64,000 bases of DNA from Thermoanaerobaculia bacterium (GCA_022823665.1 JAJEHN010000001.1:186001-250000), one strand, 5' to 3'; counted from the first letter of the stretch, positions 6,926 through 15,971 are shown. The notes: generated by a model not told the origin, from the sequence alone. Translations and numbers: made by a program.

Positions 6926-8946
6926 CGCGGCAACGGTCCGGCGTATCCTCGATCGCAACATGCCTCGCGGCCGCCGCAGCGCTGGCGTGCGGTCAGGCGG
7001 AGGAACCGAGCAGCGACGCGGCTACTTCGACTGGAACGCCCCTCTACGTCAGCCAGGAGTGGAGCCCTCCCAGCGCGCCGGCGGAGCCGAGCGAACTCGT
7101 TCCGCGGGAACCATGCGGGAACCACGATCCGCTGCGCCAGGCTTTCTTCGGGGACCTCCACACCCACACCGCCTTCTCGCTCGACGCTCTCGGTCGCGGC
7201 GGCTTCCAGACCCCTGACGACGCGTACCGTTTCGCTCGGGGCGAAGCGCTGGCGCTCGGGCCGCTTGACGACGCGGGACAACCGACGCGCGTCGCCCAGC
7301 TCGTCCGCCCCCTCGACTTCGCGGCCGTCACCGACCACTCGGAGTGGCTGGGCGAAGTCTCCCTCTGCACGGACCCGTCCTCGCCGCTCTACGACGAACC
7401 GGCCTGCCGCGGAATGCGGCCCGGAAGCACCGCCGAGGAGCGCGCCGCCTGGTTCGACCACCGGATCACCGGCCGCGAACCGGGGCTTTGCGGCGAGGAT
7501 GGCGGCATCTGCCGCGCGGGACTGCTCACCGCCTGGGGCCTGACCCAGGACGCAGCCGAACAGCACTACGACCGGTCGAGCGACTGCTCCTTCACGACGT
7601 TCCATGGCTGGGAGTACACCCGCAGTCCGGGCCTGTCCAAGGTCCACCGCAACGTCGTCCTGCGGAATGAGATCGCGCCGGAACTGCCGATCTCCTGGAT
7701 GGACGCCGCCGAGCCGCTGGACCTCTGGACGCGCCTCAAGAGCCGTTGCAACGACACCGGCACCGGCTGCCAGGCGTTGACCATCCCCCACAACCCGAAC
7801 ATCTCGAACGGGCAGATGTTCACCGTCGACTGGGCGAGCATGCCTCTGGAGGAACAGCGGGCGCAGGCGGCGCTGCAGGCCGAAATGGACCCGCTGGTCG
7901 AGATCATGCAGGCCAAGGGCGACTCCGAGTGCCGGCGCGGCATGTGGGGCGTCGTCGGCGGCGAGGACGAGTTCTGCGACTTCGAGAAGGTCCGGTACAT
8001 CGACGGCGAGCGGCCGCCCGACTGCGAGGACGGCACCGGCGCCGGCGGGCTGCGCGGCCAGGGCTGCCAGTCGCGGCTCGACTTCGTCCGCTACGCGCTG
8101 ATCGAGGGGATGGCCCAGGAGGAGCGCCTGGGCGTCAACCCGTTCCAGTTCGGGATCACCGCCTCGACCGACGGCCACAACGGCCTCCCGGGCGACACGG
8201 ACGAGTACGACTACCAGGGCCAGAACGCGAACGTCGACTCGGACCTCGAGAAGAGACTCACCACGCCCGCATACGCCCCCCACCGGCTCCGGAACCCCGG
8301 CGGCCTGATCGGCATCTGGGCCGAGGAAAACTCACGCGACTCCCTGTTCGACGCGATGTTGCGCAAGGAGACGTTCGGCACCAGCGGCGTGCGGATCAAG
8401 GCGCGGCTGTTCGGCGGCTGGGGCCTTCCCGACCTCTGCTCGAGCCAGGACATGATCGCCGACGCCTACGAGAGCGCGACGCCGATGGGCAGCGTGCTGC
8501 CGGGCGACGACGGTTCCGGGGCGCCGACGCTGTTCGTATCGGCCATCGCCGACCTCGGCACGGCCGAACACCCGGGAACGCCCCTGCAGCGGATCCAGAT
8601 CATCAAGGGATGGGTCGGAGACGACGGCCTGTTCCACGAGCGCGTCTTCGACGTCGCCGGCGACCCGGACAACGGCGCCGACGTCTCGAGGTCCACCTGC
8701 GAACGAACCGGCGACGGCGCCGCCTCCCTGTGCGCCACGTGGACCGATCCGGAGTTCGACCCGTCCCGCTCGGCCGTCTACTACGCCCGGGTCCTCGAGA
8801 ACCCGAGCTGCCGCTGGAACGCACTCCAGTGCGCGGCCCAACCCCAGGACGAACGCCCGGCCGCCTGCGCCGACCCGGATCAGCCGTGGCGCATCCAGGA
8901 ACGCGCCTGGACTTCCCCGATCTGGTACGACGCGCCCGCTTCGTGA
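6922..8946 (+). CDS. DUF3604 lipoprotein (PHP-like hydrolase fold)
   Basis: Starts at ATG 6922 overlapping the preceding stop; an earlier ATG at 6904 lies inside the upstream gene and would spoil the signal peptide. The 674-residue protein has a lipobox (AAALAC) and the DUF3604 hallmarks GDLHTHTAFSLDA, AVTDHSEWLG and later ASTDGHNG, which give the His/Asp metal ligands of a PHP-like phosphoesterase/amidohydrolase fold. DUF3604 proteins are frequent in marine and acidobacterial genomes; substrates are unknown. Many Cys residues (over a dozen) suggest disulfides and an extracytoplasmic location. Family call firm, function not. Confidence 0.88.
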   Translation: MTRQRSGVSSIATCLAAAAALACGQAEEPSSDAATSTGTPLYVSQEWSPPSAPAEPSELVPREPCGNHDPLRQAFFGDLHTHTAFSLDALGRGGFQTPDDAYRFARGEALALGPLDDAGQPTRVAQLVRPLDFAAVTDHSEWLGEVSLCTDPSSPLYDEPACRGMRPGSTAEERAAWFDHRITGREPGLCGEDGGICRAGLLTAWGLTQDAAEQHYDRSSDCSFTTFHGWEYTRSPGLSKVHRNVVLRNEIAPELPISWMDAAEPLDLWTRLKSRCNDTGTGCQALTIPHNPNISNGQMFTVDWASMPLEEQRAQAALQAEMDPLVEIMQAKGDSECRRGMWGVVGGEDEFCDFEKVRYIDGERPPDCEDGTGAGGLRGQGCQSRLDFVRYALIEGMAQEERLGVNPFQFGITASTDGHNGLPGDTDEYDYQGQNANVDSDLEKRLTTPAYAPHRLRNPGGLIGIWAEENSRDSLFDAMLRKETFGTSGVRIKARLFGGWGLPDLCSSQDMIADAYESATPMGSVLPGDDGSGAPTLFVSAIADLGTAEHPGTPLQRIQIIKGWVGDDGLFHERVFDVAGDPDNGADVSRSTCERTGDGAASLCATWTDPEFDPSRSAVYYARVLENPSCRWNALQCAAQPQDERPAACADPDQPWRIQERAWTSPIWYDAPAS

Positions 8947-9071
8947 TCGTCTTGCCGGCGACAGCGCCAAGCCCCTCAGTAGACCCGACTCCGCATGTTG
9001 CCAGGCACTAGACTGACCGCGCGGCCACACCAACTCGCAAACACGGCCGCAGACCTCAGGAAGGAGCCGGA

Positions 9072-9974
9072 ATGGCAGACGTACAGGTCCCCGAACACAC
9101 ACCATTCGAACCGTTGCCGATCGCCGACGGCGTGATCGCCGGCCCACTCCGCCATCCCCGCAATCTGGAGCAGTCGATCCCCGGGTCGATCCACGAGGAC
9201 AGCACGGCGCGGAAGCTCGGCCTGCGCGGTGGCACGGTGGCCGGATCACTCCACATGGAGCAGTTCCCGCCGCTCCTGACCGAAGCGCTCGGCGCAGACT
9301 GGTGGCGAACGGGCGGCCTCTCGCTCTACTTCAGGTACGCGACCACAGACGGCGAGGGCGTCCAGTGCTTCGGCCGCCGGCCGGGCAACGGATACGCCGG
9401 CGAGCAGGTTCCGGTCTGGATGGACATGGAGGACGGTCGCCGGGTCGCCGAAGGCACGGCCTGGGTCGGTTCGACTGCGGACAAGACACCCCTGGAACAG
9501 CGGGTCGAGACCATGCCGCAACCTACCGACCTCCGCATCTTCGAGTCCCTGGGCACCGGCCGTGAGCTCGACGGCATCCACGCCCGGGTCGAACAGGCGG
9601 CCCTCGACGATCGCCTCGCGGTCATCGTCGAGCCGATCGATCACTACGAATCCGCGGAGCGTTACGGCGAAGCCGTCCTGCCGCCGAGCCTGGTTGTCCG
9701 CCTGCTGACGCGCTATCAGCGAACGCTTCTCGCCGACTGGCCGAATCTCGGCGTCGGCCTCTACGGCGCGATCGAGATCGAACACCTTGCGGGGCCCTGC
9801 TTCGTCGAACACGACTACGAAGTGCGCGGGCGGGTCGTCGCGGTCGGCGAGACGCCCAAGACCGAGTACTTCTGGTACGAGAGCACGGTTTCCGAGCCGT
9901 CCGGCGGCGCGGACCGCGCCCGCATGCTGATGATGATCCGCACGATGAAGGCAGCGAGCCCGTTGTGGCAGTAG
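9072..9974 (+). CDS. MaoC-like/hotdog-fold hypothetical protein
   Basis: A 300-residue soluble protein with a strong RBS (AGGAAGGAG). The first third carries a region resembling the MaoC/(R)-hydratase hotdog element (SIHEDSTARKLGLRGGTVAG, then the long helix SLHMEQFPPLLTEALG). The C-terminal half could be a second hotdog (VVRLLTRYQRTL helix followed by strands). MaoC proteins hydrate enoyl-CoA, but the usual D-x(4)-H dyad is not clearly visible, so a CoA-ester binding role is only suggested. A -10-like TAGACT lies at 9009-9014. Confidence 0.55.
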   Translation: MADVQVPEHTPFEPLPIADGVIAGPLRHPRNLEQSIPGSIHEDSTARKLGLRGGTVAGSLHMEQFPPLLTEALGADWWRTGGLSLYFRYATTDGEGVQCFGRRPGNGYAGEQVPVWMDMEDGRRVAEGTAWVGSTADKTPLEQRVETMPQPTDLRIFESLGTGRELDGIHARVEQAALDDRLAVIVEPIDHYESAERYGEAVLPPSLVVRLLTRYQRTLLADWPNLGVGLYGAIEIEHLAGPCFVEHDYEVRGRVVAVGETPKTEYFWYESTVSEPSGGADRARMLMMIRTMKAASPLWQ

Positions 9975-10011
9975 GGAGCTGATCCGGCCGACAGGTCAAA
10001 CTGCGGACATC

Positions 10012-10281
10012 CGCACGGATCGCCGCGGCACGCTGGTCACCGGCATCTCGATGGGCGGCATGGGCGCGCTCAGACTGGCCTTCAAGTACCCCGAGACGTT
10101 CGGCGCCGTCGCCTCGATGGAACCCGGCATCTCGCCGATCGACGACTGGGCCGACATGCGTCCCAAGCACCGCTTCTGGCGCGGCGACGCACTGATGGAG
10201 ACGATCTACGGCAGCCCGGTCGACCGCGAGTACTGGAACGCGAACAACCCGGCGACGATCGCCCAGGCCAGGGCGGCGACG
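10012..10281 (+). pseudogene. Remnant of an esterase (alpha/beta hydrolase, PF00756-like)
   Basis: About 90 codons in one open frame encode the central part of an S-formylglutathione-hydrolase/esterase-like protein. They include the nucleophile elbow GISMGGMGALR, followed by FKYPETFGAVASMEPG and the downstream segment ending NNPATIAQARA. Family members are about 280-320 residues. Here both the N-terminal third (oxyanion strand) and the C-terminal third (catalytic Asp and His) are missing, and there is no start signal. It is a decayed fragment abutting the toxin-antitoxin promoter. Confidence 0.75.
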
Positions 10282-10315
10282 GTCAGTAACCAATGCACGG
10301 CCCACGCGGACCAGG

Positions 10316-10344
10316 TTGTACTCAGGCGCTCAGGCGCTTAAGCT
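10316..10344 (+). promoter_or_regulatory. Promoter of RHH/ParE module
   Basis: TTGTAC (10316-10321), 17-bp spacer, TAAGCT (10339-10344). The spacer contains CTCAGGCGCTTA. Spacer, -10 and the following leader closely resemble those of the PQQ dehydrogenase promoter about 1.1 kb downstream, suggesting a duplicated promoter. Confidence 0.5.
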
Positions 10345-10371
10345 ACCAGTGAACCGCATGGAGGATCTTCA

Positions 10372-10611
10372 ATGGCCACGGCAACAGTGCGAATTCCGGC
10401 CGAGAAGCGAGACACCCTGAAGACGATCGCAGCAATCGAGAAGACGGAAATGAAGATGATTCTCTCCGACCTGATCGACGAGTACATCGAACGTCACAAG
10501 GAGACCCTGGATCTGCTCTCCCGCCCCGAATGGGTCGAGGCGATCGCCCAAGGAGAAGCCGAAGTGGACTCAGGCGTCCCGGGCAAGAGGCTCGATGAGT
10601 TGGAGGATTGA
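10372..10611 (+). CDS. Ribbon-helix-helix antitoxin
   Basis: Protein of 79 residues beginning MATATVRIPAEKRDTLKTIA, typical of RHH/CopG-like antitoxins in which the first strand dimerises on DNA, followed by LIDEYIERHKETLDLL and a toxin-binding tail ending GKRLDELED. A GGAGG-type RBS precedes the ATG. The gene overlaps the ParE-like toxin start by 17 nt. It likely represses the promoter just upstream and neutralises the toxin. Confidence 0.8.
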   Translation: MATATVRIPAEKRDTLKTIAAIEKTEMKMILSDLIDEYIERHKETLDLLSRPEWVEAIAQGEAEVDSGVPGKRLDELED

Positions 10612-10861
10612 GGTCAAGCCCGCAGCGCATAAGCGCTACTTGAAGCTCGACCGAACGACCCGGCGCCGAATCAGGGAAAGCCTCCGCGAGATCGAGCGCT
10701 CCGAACGGCCACTGGCGCACACGCGTGTGCGTCCTCTGACGGGGAGGCTCGAGGGGCGCTACCGCGTACGGGTGGGCAACTGGCGGATCCTCCTGAGGCC
10801 CGACCGGGAAGCCCTGGTGCTCCATGCCTACGCGATCCTCCCTCGTGGCGACGCGTACTGA
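10595..10861 (+). CDS. RelE/ParE-family toxin
   Basis: Protein of 88 residues with the compact ParE/RelE pattern: MSWRIEVKPAAHKRYLKL, two helices (RRRIRESLREIERS), then the beta sheet LTGRLEGRYRVRVGNWRIL and a final strand with AYAILPRGDAY. RelE members cut ribosome-bound mRNA and ParE members poison gyrase; the sequence alone does not settle which. RVGNWRIL is typical of the family as a whole. It overlaps its antitoxin gene, so the two are coupled. Confidence 0.88.
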   Translation: MSWRIEVKPAAHKRYLKLDRTTRRRIRESLREIERSERPLAHTRVRPLTGRLEGRYRVRVGNWRILLRPDREALVLHAYAILPRGDAY

Positions 10862-10900
10862 ACGCGGGCTGCCATTGCACCGACCGCCCTCTTCCTCGCG

Positions 10901-11362
10901 TCAGAACAGACCCAAGCCCCGATGCGCCCGTCGCTCCCGAGTCCTCGGGCGCTTCGCCGCGAAGACGTGCTCACACAGCATCCGCTGCTGACTGGCTGTG
11001 AGGCGCCCCCACGCAGACTTCGCGGCCTCCGATTCGGAGAGCAGCCGTCCGAGTTCCTCCGGCAACTCGGACGATGCGATCCGAAGCGTCAGTTCGACCT
11101 CGTCGCCGGTCGAGATGCCCGCATCCCGGCACCACTTGCCGGGAAGATCGATGAACCAGCGGTCCGCGTCCCATCGCTTCAGGCTGCGCCGGCCAAGTTC
11201 GACTCCGCCGGCCGCGCCCTCGACAATCGTCGTGCCGCCCAGCTTCCACGGCTCCACCGCCGAATCCGGCACCACTACGTAGCGCGGCAGGTCGGGATGA
11301 TGTCGCTCGACCCGGGCTCGGAGTGTGATCGTCGAAGCCACATCGTCGCCGGAAGACGCCAT
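10901..11362 (-). CDS. DUF1905/YdeI-like protein
   Basis: About 153 residues. The N-terminal half fits the DUF1905 barrel (LRARVERHHPDLPRYVVVP, WFIDLPGKWCRDAGISTGDEVELTLRI), and the C-terminal helix pair fits the YdeI/OmpD-associated domain (SAWGRLTASQQRMLCEHVFAAKRPRTRERR). The start is placed at 11362, which gives GAGG a 7-nt spacing; ATG 11368 would be too close. Proteins of this kind are cytosolic and poorly understood; one E. coli member is linked to bacteriocin or antimicrobial-peptide protection. It lies between the toxin-antitoxin pair and the PQQ dehydrogenase promoter, divergent from the latter. Confidence 0.75.
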   Translation of the reverse strand: MASSGDDVASTITLRARVERHHPDLPRYVVVPDSAVEPWKLGGTTIVEGAAGGVELGRRSLKRWDADRWFIDLPGKWCRDAGISTGDEVELTLRIASSELPEELGRLLSESEAAKSAWGRLTASQQRMLCEHVFAAKRPRTRERRAHRGLGLF

Positions 11363-11402
11363 CCGCATACCTCACCGAAACCGTACCCCAGGCGCGCCAT
11401 CG

Positions 11403-11431
11403 TTGACACACCGGACTCAGGCGCTTAGGTT
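11403..11431 (+). promoter_or_regulatory. Near-consensus sigma-70 promoter of PQQ dehydrogenase
   Basis: TTGACA (11403-11408), 17-bp spacer, TAGGTT (11426-11431). The leader that follows (GAACC...GAGGATCTTCAA) matches the leader of the RHH/ParE module at 10345-10371 at most positions. The start codon is 29 nt past the -10. Confidence 0.6.
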
Positions 11432-11459
11432 GCCCGGCGAACCTCCGAGGATCTTCAAG

Positions 11460-13583
11460 ATGAGCGAACCGACCACAACGTCACGGTGGGCAGCCCGCGC
11501 CCCTCTCCTGCTTTTCTTGCTGGCCGCCGGCTGCGGCGGCAACGGCGATTCGCCCGCGGCAGCCCCCGCCGCCGGCAACGTCAACGACGAGCGGATCATC
11601 CGCGCAGCCGAGGACGAGCCCGGGAGCTGGCTCACCTACGGCCAGACCTACAAGGAGCAGCGCTTCTCCACGCTCGACCAGATCACGCGAGAGAACGTCG
11701 CGAACCTGAAGCTCGCCTGGTCCAAGCCGATCGGCGGCCCTTCGGAGCGGATGCAGGGCACGCCGCTGGTCGTCGACGGCGTGATGTACGCGACGAACGG
11801 CTGGGGCGTGATCTACGCGCTGGACCCCGCGACCGGCGAGGAGATCTGGACCCACGACCCGCAGACGGACCGCACCTACGTGAAGTACTCCTGCTGCGGC
11901 GGCGTCGCGAACCGCGGCGTCGCGGTCTACCGGGGAAAGGTCTACGTCGCCCTGTTCGACGGCCGGCTGGTGGCGGTTGACGCGGCGACCGGCGAAGAGG
12001 TCTGGGACGTCGACACCTGGCATCCGTCCGCGCTCGGCCGCTTCAACATCACCGGCGCCCCTCGCGCCGCCGGGGGGAAGGTCTTCATCGGCCAGGGCAG
12101 CTCCGAGAGCGGCAAGCGCCGCGGCTACGTCTCCGCCTACGACGCGGAGACGGGCGAGCTCGCCTGGCGCTTCTACCTCGTTCCGGGCGACCCGTCGAAG
12201 CCGTTCGAGCACCCGGAGATGGAGATGGCGGCCAAGACCTGGGGCGGCGAGTGGTGGAAGATGGGCGGCGGCGGCACCGCCTGGAACTCGCTCGTCTATG
12301 ACGAGGAGCTCAACCTGCTCTATATCGGTGTCGGCAACGGCGCGCCCTGGTCGCGCCAGGTGCGCTCACCCGGAGGAGGCGACGACCTGTTCCTGACCGC
12401 GATCGTCGCCGTCGACGCCGACACCGCCGAGATGAAGTGGTACTACCAGACGGTTCCCGGCGACAACTGGGACTACAGCTCGGCGATGGACATCGCGCTC
12501 GGTGAAATGACCGTCGACGGCGTGGAGCGCAAGGTCCTGCTGCAAGCGCCGAAGAACGGCTTCTTCTACGTGATCGACCGCGAGACCGGCGAACTGCTGC
12601 GCGCCCATCCCTACACGGACAGGATCGACTGGGCCACCCACGTCGACATGGAAACCGGCCGGCCGATCGAGAACCCCGACGTCGTGTTCGAGGAGAAGCC
12701 CCAGTGGATCACGCCCGCGAACGCCGGCGCGCACAACTGGGAGCCCATGTCCTGGGACGAGGACAAGGGCGTCATGTACTTCTACTACCACGACTACGCG
12801 AACTTCTACGCCCTGCCCGAGGAGTTCGTGGAGACCGGCACGTACACGATCCGCCCGTGGGGCCTCAGCCTTGGCGTCGCCTCCGGCGCCTACCGCCGCA
12901 AACTGGAGCAGGAGGCCGGCCCAGAGCCGGAGAACAGAGGCTTCCTCGTCGCCTTCGACCCCCTCTCTGGCGAGAAGGTCTGGGAGAACCGACTGCCGTC
13001 GATCTTCAACGGCGGCGTTCTCGCAACGACGACCGGCGTACTCTTCCACTGCGGCGGCGGAGGCGACTTCAACGCCTACGACAAGGACACGGGCGAGAAG
13101 ATCTGGGAGTTCGACGCCTACGGCTCGTTCTCCTCGTCCATCATCGCCTACATGGACGGCGGCACGCAGTACGTCGCCACGATGGTCGGCGGTAGCACCC
13201 GCTACGACCGGCCCGGCGAGCTGCTCGTCTTCTCGCTCGACGGCGAGGCGACGCTGGACGTACCGCCGGAGCGCGACTACTCGATCCCCGAGCTGCCGCC
13301 CTTGACCGCCGACCAGGAGACGATCGCACTCGGCGACACCCTCTACCACGAGCACTGCGCGCTCTGCCACCGCGGCCTCGGCCAGACCTCCATCGTCGCC
13401 GCCGCCTCGCCGGACCTGCGGCGCATGTCCCCTGAGGTCCACGAGGACTTCATGCCCATCGTCCAGGACGGCCTGCTGCCCCTCGGCATGCCCGGCTACA
13501 CCGAACTCTTCGACGAGGAGGCGACGACCGCGATCCACCAGTTCGTCATCTCCAAGGCGATGGAACTGCGGGACGCCCCGTAG
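11460..13583 (+). CDS. PQQ-dependent quinohemoprotein alcohol dehydrogenase lipoprotein
   Basis: Starts at ATG 11460 after GAGGATC; upstream in-frame ATGs precede the promoter. The 707-residue product has a lipobox (LLAAGC), then an eight-bladed PQQ propeller with W-motif repeats such as YALDPATGEEIW. The vicinal cysteines C145-C146 (YSCCGGVANRG) form the rare adjacent disulfide next to PQQ, and GDNWDYS carries the catalytic-Asp region. A C-terminal cytochrome c domain has CALCH at residues 633-637. It should oxidise an alcohol or aldehyde in the periplasm and pass electrons through heme c. Substrate and metal (Ca or lanthanide) cannot be fixed from sequence. Nucleoside hydrolase follows after 5 nt. 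Confidence 0.93.
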   Translation: MSEPTTTSRWAARAPLLLFLLAAGCGGNGDSPAAAPAAGNVNDERIIRAAEDEPGSWLTYGQTYKEQRFSTLDQITRENVANLKLAWSKPIGGPSERMQGTPLVVDGVMYATNGWGVIYALDPATGEEIWTHDPQTDRTYVKYSCCGGVANRGVAVYRGKVYVALFDGRLVAVDAATGEEVWDVDTWHPSALGRFNITGAPRAAGGKVFIGQGSSESGKRRGYVSAYDAETGELAWRFYLVPGDPSKPFEHPEMEMAAKTWGGEWWKMGGGGTAWNSLVYDEELNLLYIGVGNGAPWSRQVRSPGGGDDLFLTAIVAVDADTAEMKWYYQTVPGDNWDYSSAMDIALGEMTVDGVERKVLLQAPKNGFFYVIDRETGELLRAHPYTDRIDWATHVDMETGRPIENPDVVFEEKPQWITPANAGAHNWEPMSWDEDKGVMYFYYHDYANFYALPEEFVETGTYTIRPWGLSLGVASGAYRRKLEQEAGPEPENRGFLVAFDPLSGEKVWENRLPSIFNGGVLATTTGVLFHCGGGGDFNAYDKDTGEKIWEFDAYGSFSSSIIAYMDGGTQYVATMVGGSTRYDRPGELLVFSLDGEATLDVPPERDYSIPELPPLTADQETIALGDTLYHEHCALCHRGLGQTSIVAAASPDLRRMSPEVHEDFMPIVQDGLLPLGMPGYTELFDEEATTAIHQFVISKAMELRDAP

Positions 13584-13588
13584 CCCAG

Positions 13589-14521
13589 GTGAAGCTCCTC
13601 CTCGACTGCGATCCCGGACTCGATGACGCGGTCGCGATTCTGGTCGCGGCGCACTACGCCGACCTGATCGGGATCACGACCGTTGCCGGCAACGTCGGTA
13701 TCAACCGCACGACCCGCAACGCGCTGGTCGTCGCGCAACTGGCCGGCCTGGACGTGCCGGTCCACCGGGGCGCCGCGCAGCCTCTGGCCGGCCCCGCCGT
13801 CGACGGCGCCCGGATCCACGGTGAAACAGGCCTGGGCGACGCGGCACTACCCGACCTGACCCGGTCCGAAGCGTCGGACGACGCGATCGCCTACATCTGC
13901 GACACCGCCCGCTCCGTCGACGATCTGCACCTGCTCGCGATCGGCCCGTTGACGAACGTCGCGCTCGCCCTCCAGCACGATCCCGACCTCCGCCGCCACC
14001 TAGCCGGCCTGACGATCATGGGCGGCGGCGCCCACATCGGCAACGTCACGCCGGTCGCCGAATTCAACGTCCGGACCGACCCGGAGGCGGCCGCCGTCGT
14101 GTTCGAGAAGGCGGCGCCGGTGACCATGGTCGGCCTCGACGTGACGAACAAGGTGGTCTTCGGCGACAGCGACATCGCGCGGATGCGGGCTGGCGGAACG
14201 CCGGCGACCGAACTCGCGGCGAGCGTCGTGGTGTACCTTCTCGAGCGCTTCAGGGACTACCTCGGTCATTCCACCGTTCCCGTCCACGACGCTACGGCCG
14301 TGATCGCCGCCACGCACCCGCGACTGTTCGAAAGTTCGCGGCATCCGATCGCGGTGGAACTGGGCGGCGAACTCACGCGGGGCATGACCGTGGCCGACCT
14401 GCGGCCCGCCGCTTTGGCCAGAGCTCTGGGCCAGCCGAGCGCACCCGTCAGCAATGTCGTGTGGCGAACTGACGTTGACGCCGTACGTGAACTGGTCCTC
14501 GAAGCCGTCCTGACGTTCTAG
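13589..14521 (+). CDS. Nucleoside hydrolase (IunH family)
   Basis: A 310-residue cytosolic enzyme starting at GTG 13589. The N-terminal Asp cluster DCDPGLDDA is the Ca-binding, ribose-recognising signature of inosine-uridine nucleoside hydrolases. Further family blocks are ITTVAGNVG, AIGPLTNVALAL, MGGGAHIGNVTPVAEFN and the C-terminal VHDATAVIA. It cleaves the N-glycosidic bond of ribonucleosides to base and ribose for salvage. It is 5 nt downstream of the PQQ dehydrogenase and probably cotranscribed, though no metabolic link is obvious. Base preference unknown. Confidence 0.93.
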   Translation: MKLLLDCDPGLDDAVAILVAAHYADLIGITTVAGNVGINRTTRNALVVAQLAGLDVPVHRGAAQPLAGPAVDGARIHGETGLGDAALPDLTRSEASDDAIAYICDTARSVDDLHLLAIGPLTNVALALQHDPDLRRHLAGLTIMGGGAHIGNVTPVAEFNVRTDPEAAAVVFEKAAPVTMVGLDVTNKVVFGDSDIARMRAGGTPATELAASVVVYLLERFRDYLGHSTVPVHDATAVIAATHPRLFESSRHPIAVELGGELTRGMTVADLRPAALARALGQPSAPVSNVVWRTDVDAVRELVLEAVLTF

Positions 14522-14530
14522 CCGGGACGC

Positions 14531-14548
14531 CGGCATCCGGCGATGCCG
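14531..14548. terminator. Hairpin between convergent genes
   Basis: CGGCAT-N6-ATGCCG in the 49-bp gap between the ends of the nucleoside hydrolase and serine hydrolase genes. Position suits a bidirectional terminator, but the stem is short and there is no T tract. Confidence 0.35.
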
Positions 14549-14570
14549 CGGAGCGGCGGGCCCGAGCCCT

Positions 14571-15971
14571 TCACTCACTCCCCTCGGCCAGCCGTTCCGC
14601 CCGCTGATCCCGTCCGCCCTGGTGCAGCACCAGATGGTCGACGGAACCATCCTCGCCGCGTCCGAACGTGATCTGCGCGTCGACCACGCGGTAGAAGTAC
14701 CTCGCCTCCGACTCGGGGAACACCTGGAACCGCGGTTGCCCGGTGATGTGCACGAACAGCCCGTCGCCTTCTCTGGTCACGGTGAAGACCACGTTCTCCA
14801 TGAGCTGATAACGACCGACGTAATCGTCGAAGACCGCCGGATCGACTTCGACCGCAGTACGCATCGCCGGCGGGATGGCCAGCGGATAGCGCGAATCCAG
14901 CAGATGGAAGCCCAGGTCGTCGACGCTGTCTGTCGAGTTCGACAGCACGACGACGCCCGTCTTCGATTCGAGATCGAAGCCGAGAAACGAGCGGTAGCCA
15001 CCGGTGCCGCCGTTGTGCCAGTGGAGTTCACGGCCGTGGCCGCCGCGGATGACCCAGCCGAGACCGATCTGCATGTTCGGGCCTGGAAAGTCCCGGCGCG
15101 GAGCGTGCGTCGTCGCCATCGCGACATGCAGCGGCGACTCGCGCAAACCGAGATTCGCCTCCACGAAGGCCAGCATGTCGTTCACCGTAGAGCGCAGCGC
15201 CCCGGCCCCGGCCAGCGTGGGCAGGTCCCAATTCGCGACGGGCCGGAGCTGGACGCTGTGGCCGATGGCCAACCGCTCCTGCTGGGATGGCGACAGAGTG
15301 ACCGAGGTGTCCGACATCCCGAGCGGGTCGAGCAGCCGCCTGAACACCAGCGTCTCGTAGTCCGTCTCCTGCCTCTGAGCGAGAGCGTGGCCCAGGAGCC
15401 CGGTGCCGAGATTCGAGTACTCGACCTCCGCCCCGATGTCCCGCTGCAGTTCGTGCGACGAAAGGAACTCGTAGAGCTGCGCTACCGTGTAATCGGCATA
15501 CGGGTTCGCCGCGTTGGCTGGCGTCATGTTGTCAGGCAGCCGCGGCAGTCCGGAGCTGTGGGACGAGAGATGTTCGAGCGTGATCTCGGCCCCGTTCCGG
15601 GTCGGCACGGTGACGTTCTCGCCGAGCAGACGCTGCACCGGCGTCTCCAGTTCGACCGCTCCCTCCTCCACCAGGTCCGCAAGCAGGACCGCCGTGAACG
15701 CCTTCGTGATCGAGCCGATCTCGTAGACCGCGTCGCCGTCCGGTGTTGCCGGATCGTCGGCGGAGAGGCGGCCGTGGCCCACCACCCGCCGCCCCTCCGG
15801 CCCGACAACGCCGACGACGATGCCTACGCTCCGCTTCTGCTCATCGATCCGCTCGACGAGGAGTTCGCGGATCGCGCCGTCGTCCTGGAGCGGAGGGGTT
15901 TCCTGAACTGCGAAGCACACCCCGCTTGCGAGGACGAGGCCGAGGAAGAAGGAACTGAATCGTCTGGTCAT
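14571..15971 (-). CDS. Serine hydrolase, class C beta-lactamase family
   Basis: A 466-residue product from ATG 15971 (MTRRFSSFFLGLVLASG), preceded by AGGAGAG; the longer frame lacks a signal peptide at its start. The Sec signal is followed by a PF00144 domain: the SxxK nucleophile in IGSITKAFTAV, the YxN motif in EYSNLGTGLLG, and a HNGGTGGYRS third motif in place of KTG. A C-terminal lipocalin-like region follows (FDDYVGRYQL...VFTVTREGDGLFV). This layout is typical of periplasmic D-aminopeptidase, esterase or carboxypeptidase-like enzymes rather than true AmpC lactamases. Substrate unknown. Confidence 0.88.
   Translation of the reverse strand: MTRRFSSFFLGLVLASGVCFAVQETPPLQDDGAIRELLVERIDEQKRSVGIVVGVVGPEGRRVVGHGRLSADDPATPDGDAVYEIGSITKAFTAVLLADLVEEGAVELETPVQRLLGENVTVPTRNGAEITLEHLSSHSSGLPRLPDNMTPANAANPYADYTVAQLYEFLSSHELQRDIGAEVEYSNLGTGLLGHALAQRQETDYETLVFRRLLDPLGMSDTSVTLSPSQQERLAIGHSVQLRPVANWDLPTLAGAGALRSTVNDMLAFVEANLGLRESPLHVAMATTHAPRRDFPGPNMQIGLGWVIRGGHGRELHWHNGGTGGYRSFLGFDLESKTGVVVLSNSTDSVDDLGFHLLDSRYPLAIPPAMRTAVEVDPAVFDDYVGRYQLMENVVFTVTREGDGLFVHITGQPRFQVFPESEARYFYRVVDAQITFGRGEDGSVDHLVLHQGGRDQRAERLAEGSE

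Noticed and set aside
9622..10305. Minus-strand frame over the esterase remnant
   Set aside because: Arg/Ser-rich shadow sequence; the plus-strand reading has a clear nucleophile elbow and family match.
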